A stretch of 64,000 nt of DNA from Phyllobacterium sophorae (lineage in GTDB: Bacteria > Pseudomonadota > Alphaproteobacteria > Rhizobiales > Rhizobiaceae): positions 157,471-221,470 of the forward strand of contig NZ_PGGM01000012.1 of assembly GCF_003010965.1 (NCBI RefSeq), given 5' to 3'. Position 1 is the stretch's first letter. Each line of letters opens with the position of its first letter. Shown here in pieces: positions 17,914-24,922 of this stretch. The position numbers were made by a program, and so were the translations under genes. The notes beneath the pieces were generated by a model. It was not told the DNA's origin. It searched no databases and was given only the letters and a program-made list of their open reading frames with translations.

Positions 17914-18888
17914 TCAATGATCATGCTGGTGATGTGCGTCGGGAAAGTGGGCGTGCGAATGAGTGATTGGCTCATGCTTGTGTTTATGGCGATGCTTCAC
18001 ACCCGGCATCACAGGGAAATCATGGCTGTGCTGATGGTGTACGTCGTGGACGTGTTCGTGGTCATGCTCAATGGGCATATGCGCGTGCGAATGATCGTGC
18101 TGCTCGGTAAGATGCAGCCATATCCCCACCGCCATCAAAACGCCTGCGCATAGCAGGGGCAAGGTCACCGGCTCCCCCATGGCAACAGCAAGAATTGCAC
18201 CGATGAACGGGGCAATCGAGAAGTACGCGCCCGTGCGCGCAGTCCCAAGATGCCTCAGTCCGATCACGAACAGCGCAAGACTTACGCCATAGGCCAAAAG
18301 CCCAACCACCATTGCTCCGGCTGTGTTCAATACCGCGGGCAATACTGCACCAACAAGCATTGCAAGTGCGAGATTAACGCAACCTGCCACAAGCCCCTTA
18401 ACGGATGCGATCCACGTAGCATCTGATAACGAGACTTTACGCGTGAGATTGTTATCAATGCCCCAAGCCAGGCACGCACCGAGGACCGCCAAAGCAGGCC
18501 ACAATCCGGCGAACTTCGCTTCGCCGGGCCAACTGAGGATCATTGCTCCCGCAACAATTGCTACCATCCCGAAAGCGATCCGACGGTCAAAATTTTCTTT
18601 GAAAACGAACCACGCGAGAAGTGCGGTAAATACGCCTTCGGCATTCAACAGTAGCGAAGCGCCCGAAGCAGGCATGCCGGTTAGCCCAAACATCAGAAGA
18701 ACCGGGCCTATCACTCCCCCGGATATCACAGCGCCGACAAACCATGGCAATTCGGCGCGAGAGAGCGCGGCGGCGGGAGATTGATTGACAAAACGATAGA
18801 TCGTAAGGCCAACGCCCGAACCCAAATATAAAAGGGCGGCAAGCATCCACGGATTAACAGATGTAAGCAGTAGTTTTGCTAGCACCAA
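17914..18888 (-). CDS. EamA/DMT-family transporter with His-rich tail; N-terminus frameshifted
   Basis: A ten-helix drug/metabolite-type permease of the EamA family, two repeats of five helices (SGVGLTIYRFVN, ASLLLNAEGVFTALLAWFVF, AGAMILSWPG, AYFSIAPFIGAILAVAMGE). The C-terminus is a cytoplasmic or periplasmic tail of about 60 residues with more than 20 His (EHDHEHVHDVHHQHSHD), suggesting metal binding. The called frame opens at TTG 18888, but a natural N-terminus (MRFPQSLSQTGLFAALGAA, then LFGAS) lies in another frame from ATG 18952. A small deletion near 18880-18888 has removed the expected TPF part of helix one. It may therefore be non-functional. Confidence 0.75.
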   Translation of the reverse strand: MVLAKLLLTSVNPWMLAALLYLGSGVGLTIYRFVNQSPAAALSRAELPWFVGAVISGGVIGPVLLMFGLTGMPASGASLLLNAEGVFTALLAWFVFKENFDRRIAFGMVAIVAGAMILSWPGEAKFAGLWPALAVLGACLAWGIDNNLTRKVSLSDATWIASVKGLVAGCVNLALAMLVGAVLPAVLNTAGAMVVGLLAYGVSLALFVIGLRHLGTARTGAYFSIAPFIGAILAVAMGEPVTLPLLCAGVLMAVGIWLHLTEQHDHSHAHMPIEHDHEHVHDVHHQHSHDFPVMPGVKHRHKHKHEPITHSHAHFPDAHHQHDH

Positions 18889-19098
18889 ACAGTGCTGCCG
18901 CGCCTAGCGCTGCAAACAATCCCGTTTGTGACAAGCTTTGTGGAAATCTCATTGATCAATCTCGTATTGCAGTGGCGGTTCAGGGTAGCAGTTAGGAATT
19001 ATGCTGCAAACTTACTGATACTAAAGGCATCTAGTTTGGAGGGGGATCGAACCGGCTTCTTTGGAGGGACCGTCCGAAACGTACCTTCGCAACCGATC

Positions 19099-19131
19099 AA
19101 GCGCACTGGTCCGTTTGGGCCGGTGCGTTTC
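19099..19131 (+). terminator. Terminator-like hairpin, relative of the one at 16252
   Basis: AAGCGCACTGGTCC (19099-19112) pairs with GGGCCGGTGCGTTT (19117-19130) around a 4-base loop, and a T-containing stretch follows. Sequence similarity to 16252-16286 includes the flanks, so it is a copy of the same element. Confidence 0.5.
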
Positions 19132-19237
19132 TAGCGCGCTGAGTTGCGACCGCGTCCTGCTTGATTATTTGCCCTGCGCCCTGAAGATGTCGGGACGATG
19201 GATCTCCTTGCTGCCAGCGTGCCTTCAAGGTCGGATA

Positions 19238-19351
19238 ATGAAAATCACTGCTGTCCTCTGGGTCGCCGCATGGATCATGCTGGCGGCGACTTCGCTCACG
19301 CATGCGGAGCAAAATTGCCCGGAACTGCCCCGCTTAAATCAGCGTTTCTAA
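19238..19351 (+). CDS. Very short exported peptide, tentative
   Basis: A 37-residue frame from ATG 19238 is almost entirely a signal peptide (KITAVLWVAAWIMLAATSL, then THAEQNCPELPRLNQRF). If real, it is an exported peptide of about 14 residues with one Cys, or the 5' stub of a truncated exported protein. No strong ribosome site is present. Confidence 0.3.
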   Translation: MKITAVLWVAAWIMLAATSLTHAEQNCPELPRLNQRF

Positions 19352-19441
19352 GCATGCGTGATTTACCATTCCATATGTGACGATATTGACCGGAGTACCC
19401 GGAAACAAACGAAACATATGCTCGGTGGCGGAAGCGGCCGA

Positions 19442-19594
19442 ATGGCTCGTCATGTATTGGCCAAAAAGCTGATTGAGGCGCGCCAGGCGTGCCGTGACGC
19501 CCTGGCGGGACGAATTACCTGCACGAAGGCGCGAAGCGCCTTTATTGAAGCTGCGCGAGAAGCCGACATCTATATCGACCACAAACGCCTTTAG
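19442..19594 (+). CDS. Short DUF982-like protein
   Basis: A 50-residue protein from ATG 19442; the frame opens at 19358, but the sequence before 19442 has no family likeness. It consists of the C-terminal helical half of DUF982: LIEARQACRDALAGRITCTK, then ARSAFIEAAREADIYIDHKR. It is missing the N-terminal beta part found in the full-length gene at 7292. The 3' fragment at 12439 is its closest relative here. Confidence 0.5.
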   Translation: MARHVLAKKLIEARQACRDALAGRITCTKARSAFIEAAREADIYIDHKRL

Positions 19595-19728
19595 TTCTCG
19601 CCATCCGTCTTGTGCTCGCTGCAGTACCATTCCTGGCCGTACCGCTTTTCAAAGCCGAACGCGCCCCACGCCCTGCAGTAGGGATGCATGCAGTAATGCT
19701 CAAACAGCCCGGCTGGAGCTTTCTCCAT
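19591..19728 (-). CDS. Small Cys/His protein, start uncertain
   Basis: About 45 residues from ATG 19728: EKAPAGLFEHYCMHPYCRAW, then GAFGFEKRYGQEWYCSEHKT. The spaced Cys and His residues (C, HPYC, C, H) form a plausible zinc knuckle, and rhizobia encode similar short proteins. The frame is open further upstream (EAILISEAPKPTYPEH), overlapping the end of the membrane gene at 19764, so the true start may be a rarer codon there. It follows the SRAP pair on the same strand. Confidence 0.5.
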   Translation of the reverse strand: MEKAPAGLFEHYCMHPYCRAWGAFGFEKRYGQEWYCSEHKTDGEN

Positions 19729-19763
19729 ATGTTCAGGATAGGTGGGCTTGGGCGCTTCAGATA

Positions 19764-19949
19764 TCAGAATGGCTTCGACAAGATGGGATCTAAGTGGAAG
19801 GCAAGTGCCAACATGATCAGGATAGCGATGGCGACGCAAATCTTGCCGATGCCAAAAAGACGCGTGCCATAGACGACCCGAGGTCGGGGCGAAAGATCGG
19901 CCCATTTCGCCTTCACCTTAAACTGCTCGTTGTCGTCCTTTGAGCTCAT
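19764..19949 (-). CDS. 61-aa membrane protein coupled to the SRAP gene
   Basis: A 61-residue protein from ATG 19949. It has a charged cytoplasmic N-terminus (SSKDDNEQFKVKAKWADLSP) and one membrane helix near residues 35-55 (GKICVAIAILIMLALAFHLD). The ATG overlaps the stop of the SRAP gene (ATGA), so the two are translationally coupled. No family is recognised. A membrane partner for an SRAP protein would be unusual and is only suggested by position. Confidence 0.6.
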   Translation of the reverse strand: MSSKDDNEQFKVKAKWADLSPRPRVVYGTRLFGIGKICVAIAILIMLALAFHLDPILSKPF

Positions 19950-20620
19950 ATGAGAAGGGGCTCCTCTTCCTCGGCCTTCGGTTGTGGCAAAATGATCAGG
20001 TCGTCGTCGGGCAGGGGCCTTTGCAACTCCAGCGCCTCTTCGGCCGGCGCATTCATCCAAACGTCGATTTCTCCCGCCGTCCGTAGAATGACAGGCATGG
20101 CCTGATGGTGGATCGGCTTGACCACGGCATTCGCAAAGGTCGTCAGGAACGCGAAGATATCCGCCTGGACGGGTCCCTCCTTCTTTTTGCGAGTCCCGTA
20201 CCAGGGTGTCCAGATGCCGGCGAACCAGAACAGGGGCTTTTCCTCGTTGAGGGCAAACCAGTAGAGCGGTTTTTTCTTGGTCACAAGATCTGGATCGCGC
20301 CCATACTCGGCAAAACTGGTCGCCGGCACAACGCATCGGTTGGCAGGTCCAATCCATGGCGACCAGTGCGCAGACTTTGGATTTCGAATATTGGTAATGC
20401 CGCCATCGACCGTGCCTTTGAGATATTGTGGCGGTGTCGGCATGCCCCATCGTGCTAACGCAAGCTCACGTTCGCCATCGGCGTTCTTCCTCCCGATCGG
20501 AGCATGATAATCCGGAAAGACATCCATCTGTGGCGTCAGGCGGTTGGTGAGGTCATTGATAGGCAGGAAGAGCTGCCGCATCGCTTCAAAAGTCGTGGTG
20601 GCGTTATAGAGGTTACACAT
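19946..20620 (-). CDS. SRAP-domain protein (YedK/HMCES type)
   Basis: A 224-residue SOS-response-associated peptidase-fold protein, known in the family to crosslink to abasic sites in single-stranded DNA and protect them. The N-terminal Met-Cys (MCNLYNATTTFEAM) supplies the essential Cys2 after Met removal. The other family residues are visible: Asn in NIRNPKSA near 78, Glu in PATSFAEYGR near 105 and His in HHQAMPVILR near 167. RWGMPTPPQYLKG and WTPWYGTRKKKEG fit the fold. Length and motifs are normal. It is coupled to a small membrane protein downstream. Confidence 0.92.
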   Translation of the reverse strand: MCNLYNATTTFEAMRQLFLPINDLTNRLTPQMDVFPDYHAPIGRKNADGERELALARWGMPTPPQYLKGTVDGGITNIRNPKSAHWSPWIGPANRCVVPATSFAEYGRDPDLVTKKKPLYWFALNEEKPLFWFAGIWTPWYGTRKKKEGPVQADIFAFLTTFANAVVKPIHHQAMPVILRTAGEIDVWMNAPAEEALELQRPLPDDDLIILPQPKAEEEEPLLI

Positions 20621-21071
20621 TTCTGTCCTCTAACTTGTAAAAGTTTGGCTTAGCAGCGAGAAAATGATCGCCAATACGAAACACAATGATCCAAAAAACG
20701 AACGCAGAAACGCCTCCTGCTGCTACGAGGGAGGCAAAACTCGTCGGGGCCCACAGTTCGCTACCAATGAGCAACGTAGATGCTCCGGCAGCGCCCACCA
20801 GTGCCCCCACAATCATGAACGCCGTTGGTGTCTTTTTCTTTTGCTTGGAACAGACTGCGGTGACGAACGCGGCAGGCAAAAATGAAATCGCTGCGATGAA
20901 CTCCGCAAATAGAGTCAAAATGAAACCAGCGGCGGGCATTTCGCCAATATTGTACCCGGAGATAGCTGCAAGCAGCGCCATGCTTGCAATCATTGATGCT
21001 GCGGCAAGACCGATCAGGAAGAACGCTACACGACCTATGAACATGAGGGTCAAGTTTTTGGATTGGTTCAT
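20613..21071 (-). CDS. Four-helix membrane protein of unknown function
   Basis: A 152-residue protein from ATG 21071 (MNQSKNLTLMFIGRVAFFLI). Four membrane helices are evident: residues about 10-35, 40-65, 75-95 and 105-130 (RVAFFLIGLAAASMIASMAL; FILTLFAEFIAAISFLPAAF; TAFMIVGALVGAAGASTLLI; SLVAAGGVSAFVFWIIVF). Its stop overlaps the SRAP start by eight bases, so it may be in the same operon. The frame upstream of 21071 contains KCNLYNRSSAF, curiously like the SRAP N-terminus. Confidence 0.6.
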   Translation of the reverse strand: MNQSKNLTLMFIGRVAFFLIGLAAASMIASMALLAAISGYNIGEMPAAGFILTLFAEFIAAISFLPAAFVTAVCSKQKKKTPTAFMIVGALVGAAGASTLLIGSELWAPTSFASLVAAGGVSAFVFWIIVFRIGDHFLAAKPNFYKLEDRNV

Positions 21072-21167
21072 ATTGAAGGCCGATGATCTATTGTAAAGGT
21101 TGCACTTGAAATAACAGTAATTCAATCCTCGTCTTAAAGGCGAGACCTATCTGAGTGGAGGGCGGAT

Positions 21168-21385
21168 ATGCTTGAGCAGGAGACGATGAAATGTTGGAAA
21201 AAGATGCTCATCGTCTCTGCGGTCTATCTTATAGTCGGAGTCATTTTAACGCGCAGTTTCATTTGTCCGGTGGCTTTCTTGCCGGCGCCCTGAGTGGCTT
21301 TTTTATCAACTACTCTCATCCCGGGTGGCATTTCATCTCCCTTCTTCTGTTTTCGGTGATCGTGGATTGGAGGCGCATTGTCTAA
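21168..21385 (+). pseudogene. Small membrane protein gene, possibly frameshifted
   Basis: ATG 21168 gives MLEQETMKCWKKMLIVSAVY and LIVGVILTRSF, one membrane helix, then stops at 21293. In an overlapping frame, from about 21240, another hydrophobic stretch follows (FLAGALSGFFINYSHPGWHF, then ISLLLFSVIVDWRRIV) and ends at 21385. The two halves make sense as one two-helix protein with a shift between them, or as two overlapping tiny genes. Confidence 0.35.
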
Positions 21386-21548
21386 TATCTGGAGTAATGA
21401 GGATTGGTTCGAAAAATACGAAAATGACCTTGATATGAAAATGCGGCTGATGACCATCGCACATATCATGCTTCAAGCGACCTTGGTAATTGGCGGTGTG
21501 TTCTTGCTTGCAGTTCTCGATATATCCGTTGCCTGGTTCAGCAAATAG
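21378..21548 (+). CDS. 56-aa single-helix membrane protein, TTG start
   Basis: From TTG 21378, with GGAGG at 21369-21373, the frame gives SNIWSNEDWFEKYENDLDMK, then MRLMTIAHIMLQATLVIGG and VFLLAVLDISVAWFSK. An acidic cytoplasmic head precedes one long membrane helix. The close, good ribosome site is the main support. Its start overlaps the end of the upstream frame. Confidence 0.45.
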   Translation: MSNIWSNEDWFEKYENDLDMKMRLMTIAHIMLQATLVIGGVFLLAVLDISVAWFSK

Positions 21549-21665
21549 GACAGACCTCTTTTCGTCATTCACCAAAAGGAGCCTGAGGCATCGTTGCCCT
21601 TGACGTTATGGGAATATTGGAGCTGCCCCCCCGCTCGATAACGGCCAATTTAGCTAGCCACTGCT

Positions 21666-22043
21666 TCATTCCACCCAATGCAAAGGGTTTGATGGATCGA
21701 ACTCCTCGATCTCGTAAGTACCTATCGGGCCGAGTATCGCGGCGACCCGGGTTACGACGTCCCGATGTATGTGGAAGAAAGCGTAATAGTACGGATCGGC
21801 GACGCGTTTGATGTATTCTTCCGGCAGGTTTCTTGCATAGTCGTGATAAAACTCAAGCGATTTAGCAGTGGAATTGACCTCGCGAATATTTTGGGACGTT
21901 CGCTCGTCGTTGTTTCGATACGGATGCCGCATAACAAAATGCATCCGCTCAATTGCGTCGGGATATCGTTCGAGGTGAATTCTCAGAAACTCGTTCACCT
22001 GATCATCGGTAAAGTATTTTCCCACGTTTGAAGCTCCGGTCAC
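21666..22043 (-). CDS. Hypothetical cytoplasmic protein in a three-gene overlapping cluster
   Basis: A 125-residue protein taken from GTG 22043, which overlaps the stop of the upstream small membrane gene (GTGA); GTG 22025 is an alternative. It is polar, with many aromatics and His: YFTDDQVNEFLRIHLERYPD, HFVMRHPYRNNDER, PYYYAFFHIHRDVVTRVAAI. No domain is recognised. The long open frame up to 22163 overlaps the membrane gene and is not believed. Confidence 0.55.
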   Translation of the reverse strand: MTGASNVGKYFTDDQVNEFLRIHLERYPDAIERMHFVMRHPYRNNDERTSQNIREVNSTAKSLEFYHDYARNLPEEYIKRVADPYYYAFFHIHRDVVTRVAAILGPIGTYEIEEFDPSNPLHWVE

Positions 22044-22192
22044 CGGTACACTGTAGCGCCAAGAAGGTAGATTAACGCTAGCAAGACGATCCCCACGATT
22101 ACAGCGATGACCTTCAACAACCCTTTGAGTAATGCCCAATCTTGTTTGTCCATTGGAGCGCAATAACCGCCATCAGCTAAGACGCTGTTCAT
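22040..22192 (-). CDS. 50-aa membrane protein, copy B of a tandem pair
   Basis: A 50-residue protein from ATG 22192: MNSVLADGGYCAPMDKQDWA, then LLKGLLKVIAVIVGIVLLAL and IYLLGATVYR. It shares its start and layout (MNSxLAxGGYxAPMD, then a membrane helix) with the gene at 22173-22424, so the two are tandem duplicates. Its ATG lies inside the last codons of that gene, and its stop overlaps the next start, giving a tight overlapping cluster. Confidence 0.65.
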   Translation of the reverse strand: MNSVLADGGYCAPMDKQDWALLKGLLKVIAVIVGIVLLALIYLLGATVYR

Positions 22193-22424
22193 AGGTTTGC
22201 ACATCGACCACTGAGTATGGCGCTATATGTGGACTACCGACAAATCCATATTTTCCACTTGGGCTGGTAGGTTCCCCAAAAATGGCACCAAGAAAGGCGA
22301 AGATTGCCAGCACTATTATCCCGACGATAATAATCGGGATTGCTATCAATATTTTTTTCAAAAGTTTCCAATCGCCTGAGTCCATTGGAGCAGAATAGCC
22401 GCCGCCAGCTAAGAAGCTGTTCAC
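22173..22424 (-). CDS. 83-aa membrane protein, copy A of a tandem pair
   Basis: An 83-residue protein: MNSFLAGGGYSAPMDSGDWK, a membrane helix near 25-48 (ILIAIPIIIVGIIVLAIFAF), then a polar tail (EPTSPSGKYGFVGSPH, VVDVQTYEQRLS) absent from copy B. The last 20 bases of its coding region also encode the start of copy B. Function unknown. Confidence 0.65.
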   Translation of the reverse strand: MNSFLAGGGYSAPMDSGDWKLLKKILIAIPIIIVGIIVLAIFAFLGAIFGEPTSPSGKYGFVGSPHIAPYSVVDVQTYEQRLS

Positions 22425-22522
22425 AGGTTTTCTAAAATCTTAAACGACTGTTTCAACAGCGCATCGTTCATAGCGCGTTTACTCGTCTCTGCTATCTGAG
22501 AGTCACAACCTGAAGGTGATGG

Positions 22523-22645
22523 ATGGACAGGCTTAATCTTATTTGGAATGAGTTAACACTCGGACCGGTAAGCGTGTTTTCGGTCCTGTCGCTTTTAGGT
22601 GTCGCTGTTCTCGTCATATCGGGCCTGTCGCAACGTCAGTTTTAA
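22523..22645 (+). CDS. 40-aa membrane peptide
   Basis: ATG 22523, with GAAGGTG upstream, gives MDRLNLIWNELTLGPVSVFS, then VLSLLGVAVLVISGLSQRQF. One membrane helix. It ends 14 bases before the next small membrane gene; the two could be halves of one frameshifted protein. Confidence 0.4.
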   Translation: MDRLNLIWNELTLGPVSVFSVLSLLGVAVLVISGLSQRQF

Positions 22646-22658
22646 ATGGGCCGTCCTG

Positions 22659-22826
22659 ATGGCCCTGGTGATCGCCTTGATACGAATACCGCTCACTCGA
22701 TACAAACAAGAGTTGCTTGGCATTCACGATGACGGGTTAGTCGCGTTTAATGCATTCATGACATTCTTCGTTATGGCCGCTGGCTTTGCCATTTTCCGAT
22801 GGTTTCACAAGCGGACCGTGGCTTAA
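22659..22826 (+). CDS. 55-aa two-helix membrane protein
   Basis: From ATG 22659: MALVIALIRIPLTRYKQELL, then DDGLVAFNAFMTFFVMAAGF and AIFRWFHKRTVA. Two hydrophobic helices flank a polar loop. The frame is open from 22599, in which case it would begin inside the preceding peptide gene. No family is recognised. Confidence 0.4.
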   Translation: MALVIALIRIPLTRYKQELLGIHDDGLVAFNAFMTFFVMAAGFAIFRWFHKRTVA

Positions 22827-22962
22827 ATCTTCCCGGCGTTCTTGGTGCGAAAAAGGTCCGTTCCGAAAATAGCCACTTCGCTGGCGGAGGATCATCGTCC
22901 GCAAGCGTGTCCGAGGTGAATTTATTCTTGACGCTCTGGGAATATGTTCTCATTCTGTTCGC

Positions 22963-23220
22963 ATGACAAGAACTATGCAGACACTAGGGCAGGCGGCTCG
23001 CCAAGGCATGCTGGTGCGGGTGACGTGCCGGAGATGCGAGAAGGTTGGCTTCTTCGTCGCCAGCGATCTGGCCAATGTAAATGGCCACGGCCGAACCTTT
23101 GAGAGTTTGAGGTTTCGCTGCAAAGAATGCGATGTGGTCGATTGCGAAGCCGTCGCCTTTGAAGATGACCGTGACCGGGTCAACAAGAAGCGGATTGTCT
23201 GGCGTCCGGCACAGATGTAG
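22963..23220 (+). CDS. Zinc-ribbon protein A, copy 2 (complete)
   Basis: An 85-residue protein. N-terminal TMQTLGQAARQGMLVRVTC leads into the first CxxC (CRRC), then EKVGFFVASDLANVNGHGR, the second pair CKEC, and FEDDRDRVNKKRIVWRP. The TLGxxxxxGM opening matches small alphaproteobacterial zinc-ribbon proteins, so the full N-terminus is believed; ATG 22975 is possible. It is homologous over 66 residues to the gene at 12587. Protein B starts two bases after its stop, so they form an operon. A role in nucleic-acid or protein binding is inferred only from the ribbon. Confidence 0.68.
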   Translation: MTRTMQTLGQAARQGMLVRVTCRRCEKVGFFVASDLANVNGHGRTFESLRFRCKECDVVDCEAVAFEDDRDRVNKKRIVWRPAQM

Positions 23221-23222
23221 CC

Positions 23223-23465
23223 ATGTCCATTTCCCTCAATACAGTTGGTGCGTTGATCGACAACGCACACAATCTGCGCGCCTATTGCTGCTCATGCCAT
23301 CATTGCGTGAAACTGGATCTGGAAGCCCTTGCCCTCCAACTTGGCCGGGGTCACGGCACCATGCATGACGATTTGGTGCCTAAGCTTAAATGCTCGCTTT
23401 GCGGCTCAAGGGATGTCGGCCTGATTCTATCTACTAAGGAGACGGAAGGGGTGGGGCAAGTGTAA
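23223..23465 (+). CDS. Zinc-ribbon protein B, copy 2
   Basis: An 80-residue protein: SISLNTVGALIDNAHNLRAY, then CCSCHHCVKLDLEALALQLG and KLKCSLCGSRDVGLIL, ending in a polar tail. The two Cys pairs form a zinc ribbon. It is the counterpart of the gene at 12784. The shared pattern with protein A (short helix with G, CxxC, DL-helix, CxxC) suggests A and B arose from one ancestor. Confidence 0.68.
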   Translation: MSISLNTVGALIDNAHNLRAYCCSCHHCVKLDLEALALQLGRGHGTMHDDLVPKLKCSLCGSRDVGLILSTKETEGVGQV

Positions 23466-23683
23466 AAACGTTCCAATTTCTCATTGTTAGTTGGAACACG
23501 TTGATGTCACGCGGGAACGCTAACCGGGACGAGCACGTTGCAAAAAGGTGGTCGCGTTGGTTCGCCCCTTGATTTCCGTTGGTCGCCTAGCTCGGGCAGT
23601 TTTGGAAACCTCGTGCGCTCAGCACCACTATTGGCTTTTCCTCTATTCCCCTGCGATGTTGCGCTGATTGTTCACAAGACCGC

Positions 23684-24919
23684 TTAGTGCCCACCCAACA
23701 CCAGAGTCTGGACGGGCAGCATCAGCGCCTGAATTCGAAGAATCATCGCATGCACGATCGCTACCGCATCCACGACGTGCAGGAAGAGCCAACGTGACGT
23801 GCTGATGTCTTTCGCCGCGAGCGCATCGTGGTTGTTGGTATACGCGTTTGCAATGCAACTACTGCCCGGCGGTAGGCCTGCCTGCTGCCCCGAATAGAGC
23901 GGCTCGAGGAACACGGTGAGCGTTCCCCCCTGCGCAATCTGTCTTACATCGACAAGCTGGTCTGTCGGCCGCAATTGTCCAGCGGCGATAACATCCTGTA
24001 CTTCAGTGACGACCATGGGAATGATCGTAAATGGCTTGCCGATGCACGTGGCCTCGGCAATCATCCCCTTTTTCATCACCTGCGCCCCGACCTGACCAAA
24101 ACCGGCAATTAGGGCTACCCGTCCGGCTTCTTCGGGAACGAGGATCCCTGCGGGCCGGATCATCGTGTTGACCACGTCGCCGGGCCGAAGCGTGAACTGC
24201 TGGACGGTTCCAGCGACGCCGGCCCGAACCAGGGTCTTATCCAGCTCGACTTGTGCCTGCGCGAGCGCTGCCTCTGCACTCGCCTTCTGAGCAGGCAGGA
24301 GCGATTCCAGCTTTGTCTCGATCGTCCGCTTGTTTGCAACAGAGGCATCAAGCGCACCTTTCCGGCCGTCCGCGACGACTTGCAAGCGCTCAACCTCGCG
24401 GACCGAAACGTCCGCCTTGCGCCGCAGAAGCTCTTGCCTCGTCGCCAACTCGTCCAAAGCTTGCTGGTATGCGCCCTGCGCCTGCTGAATGAGACCGTCC
24501 GCCGCGGCCAGTTCTGTCTGCGCCACCGTCGTCTCGGCGACGATCTCAGCTATGCGGCGTTGCGCCGTCTCCCGCGCTGCCTCCTGTTCGGAGCTGTCGA
24601 GTCGGAATAGAGGGTCTCCGGCTTGAACCTTCGCATTGACGCCAACGCCAACAAACACTTCGGCAACGCGGCCGGTGGTTTCCGGAAGGATCGTCACGGT
24701 ACGGAATACCGCGGTGACATTCTTCGTCGACGGATGATAGTAGAAAATCAGGGTGATCAACGCAACGGTCAGCAGCAAGCATGCGGTGATACCCCAGCGT
24801 AGCTCGTACCACACGGTGTAAAGCGTGATCTCCCGACCGAGACGCTTGCCTTGCGCGTAGCGGCGGAAGAGATAATCGGGAAAGATCGTGAGCATTGAAC
24901 AGAGAAGCAGCTCCAACAT
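23684..24919 (-). CDS. HlyD/EmrA-family membrane fusion protein
   Basis: A 411-residue periplasmic adaptor. It has one N-terminal membrane helix near residues 44-64 (GITACLLLTVALITLIFYYH), a lipoyl/barrel half (TILPETTGRVAEVFVGVGVN, VQAGDPLFRLDS), a long coiled coil at about 110-210, and the second barrel half (LVRAGVAGTVQQFTLRPGDV). The N-terminus before the helix (FPDYLFRRYAQGKRLGREI) is that of the YibH subgroup. It works with a membrane partner to export an unknown substrate. It follows the small membrane gene at 24923 by three bases. No ABC or MFS pump gene is adjacent. Confidence 0.85.
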   Translation of the reverse strand: MLELLLCSMLTIFPDYLFRRYAQGKRLGREITLYTVWYELRWGITACLLLTVALITLIFYYHPSTKNVTAVFRTVTILPETTGRVAEVFVGVGVNAKVQAGDPLFRLDSSEQEAARETAQRRIAEIVAETTVAQTELAAADGLIQQAQGAYQQALDELATRQELLRRKADVSVREVERLQVVADGRKGALDASVANKRTIETKLESLLPAQKASAEAALAQAQVELDKTLVRAGVAGTVQQFTLRPGDVVNTMIRPAGILVPEEAGRVALIAGFGQVGAQVMKKGMIAEATCIGKPFTIIPMVVTEVQDVIAAGQLRPTDQLVDVRQIAQGGTLTVFLEPLYSGQQAGLPPGSSCIANAYTNNHDALAAKDISTSRWLFLHVVDAVAIVHAMILRIQALMLPVQTLVLGGH

Positions 24920-24922
24920 AAT

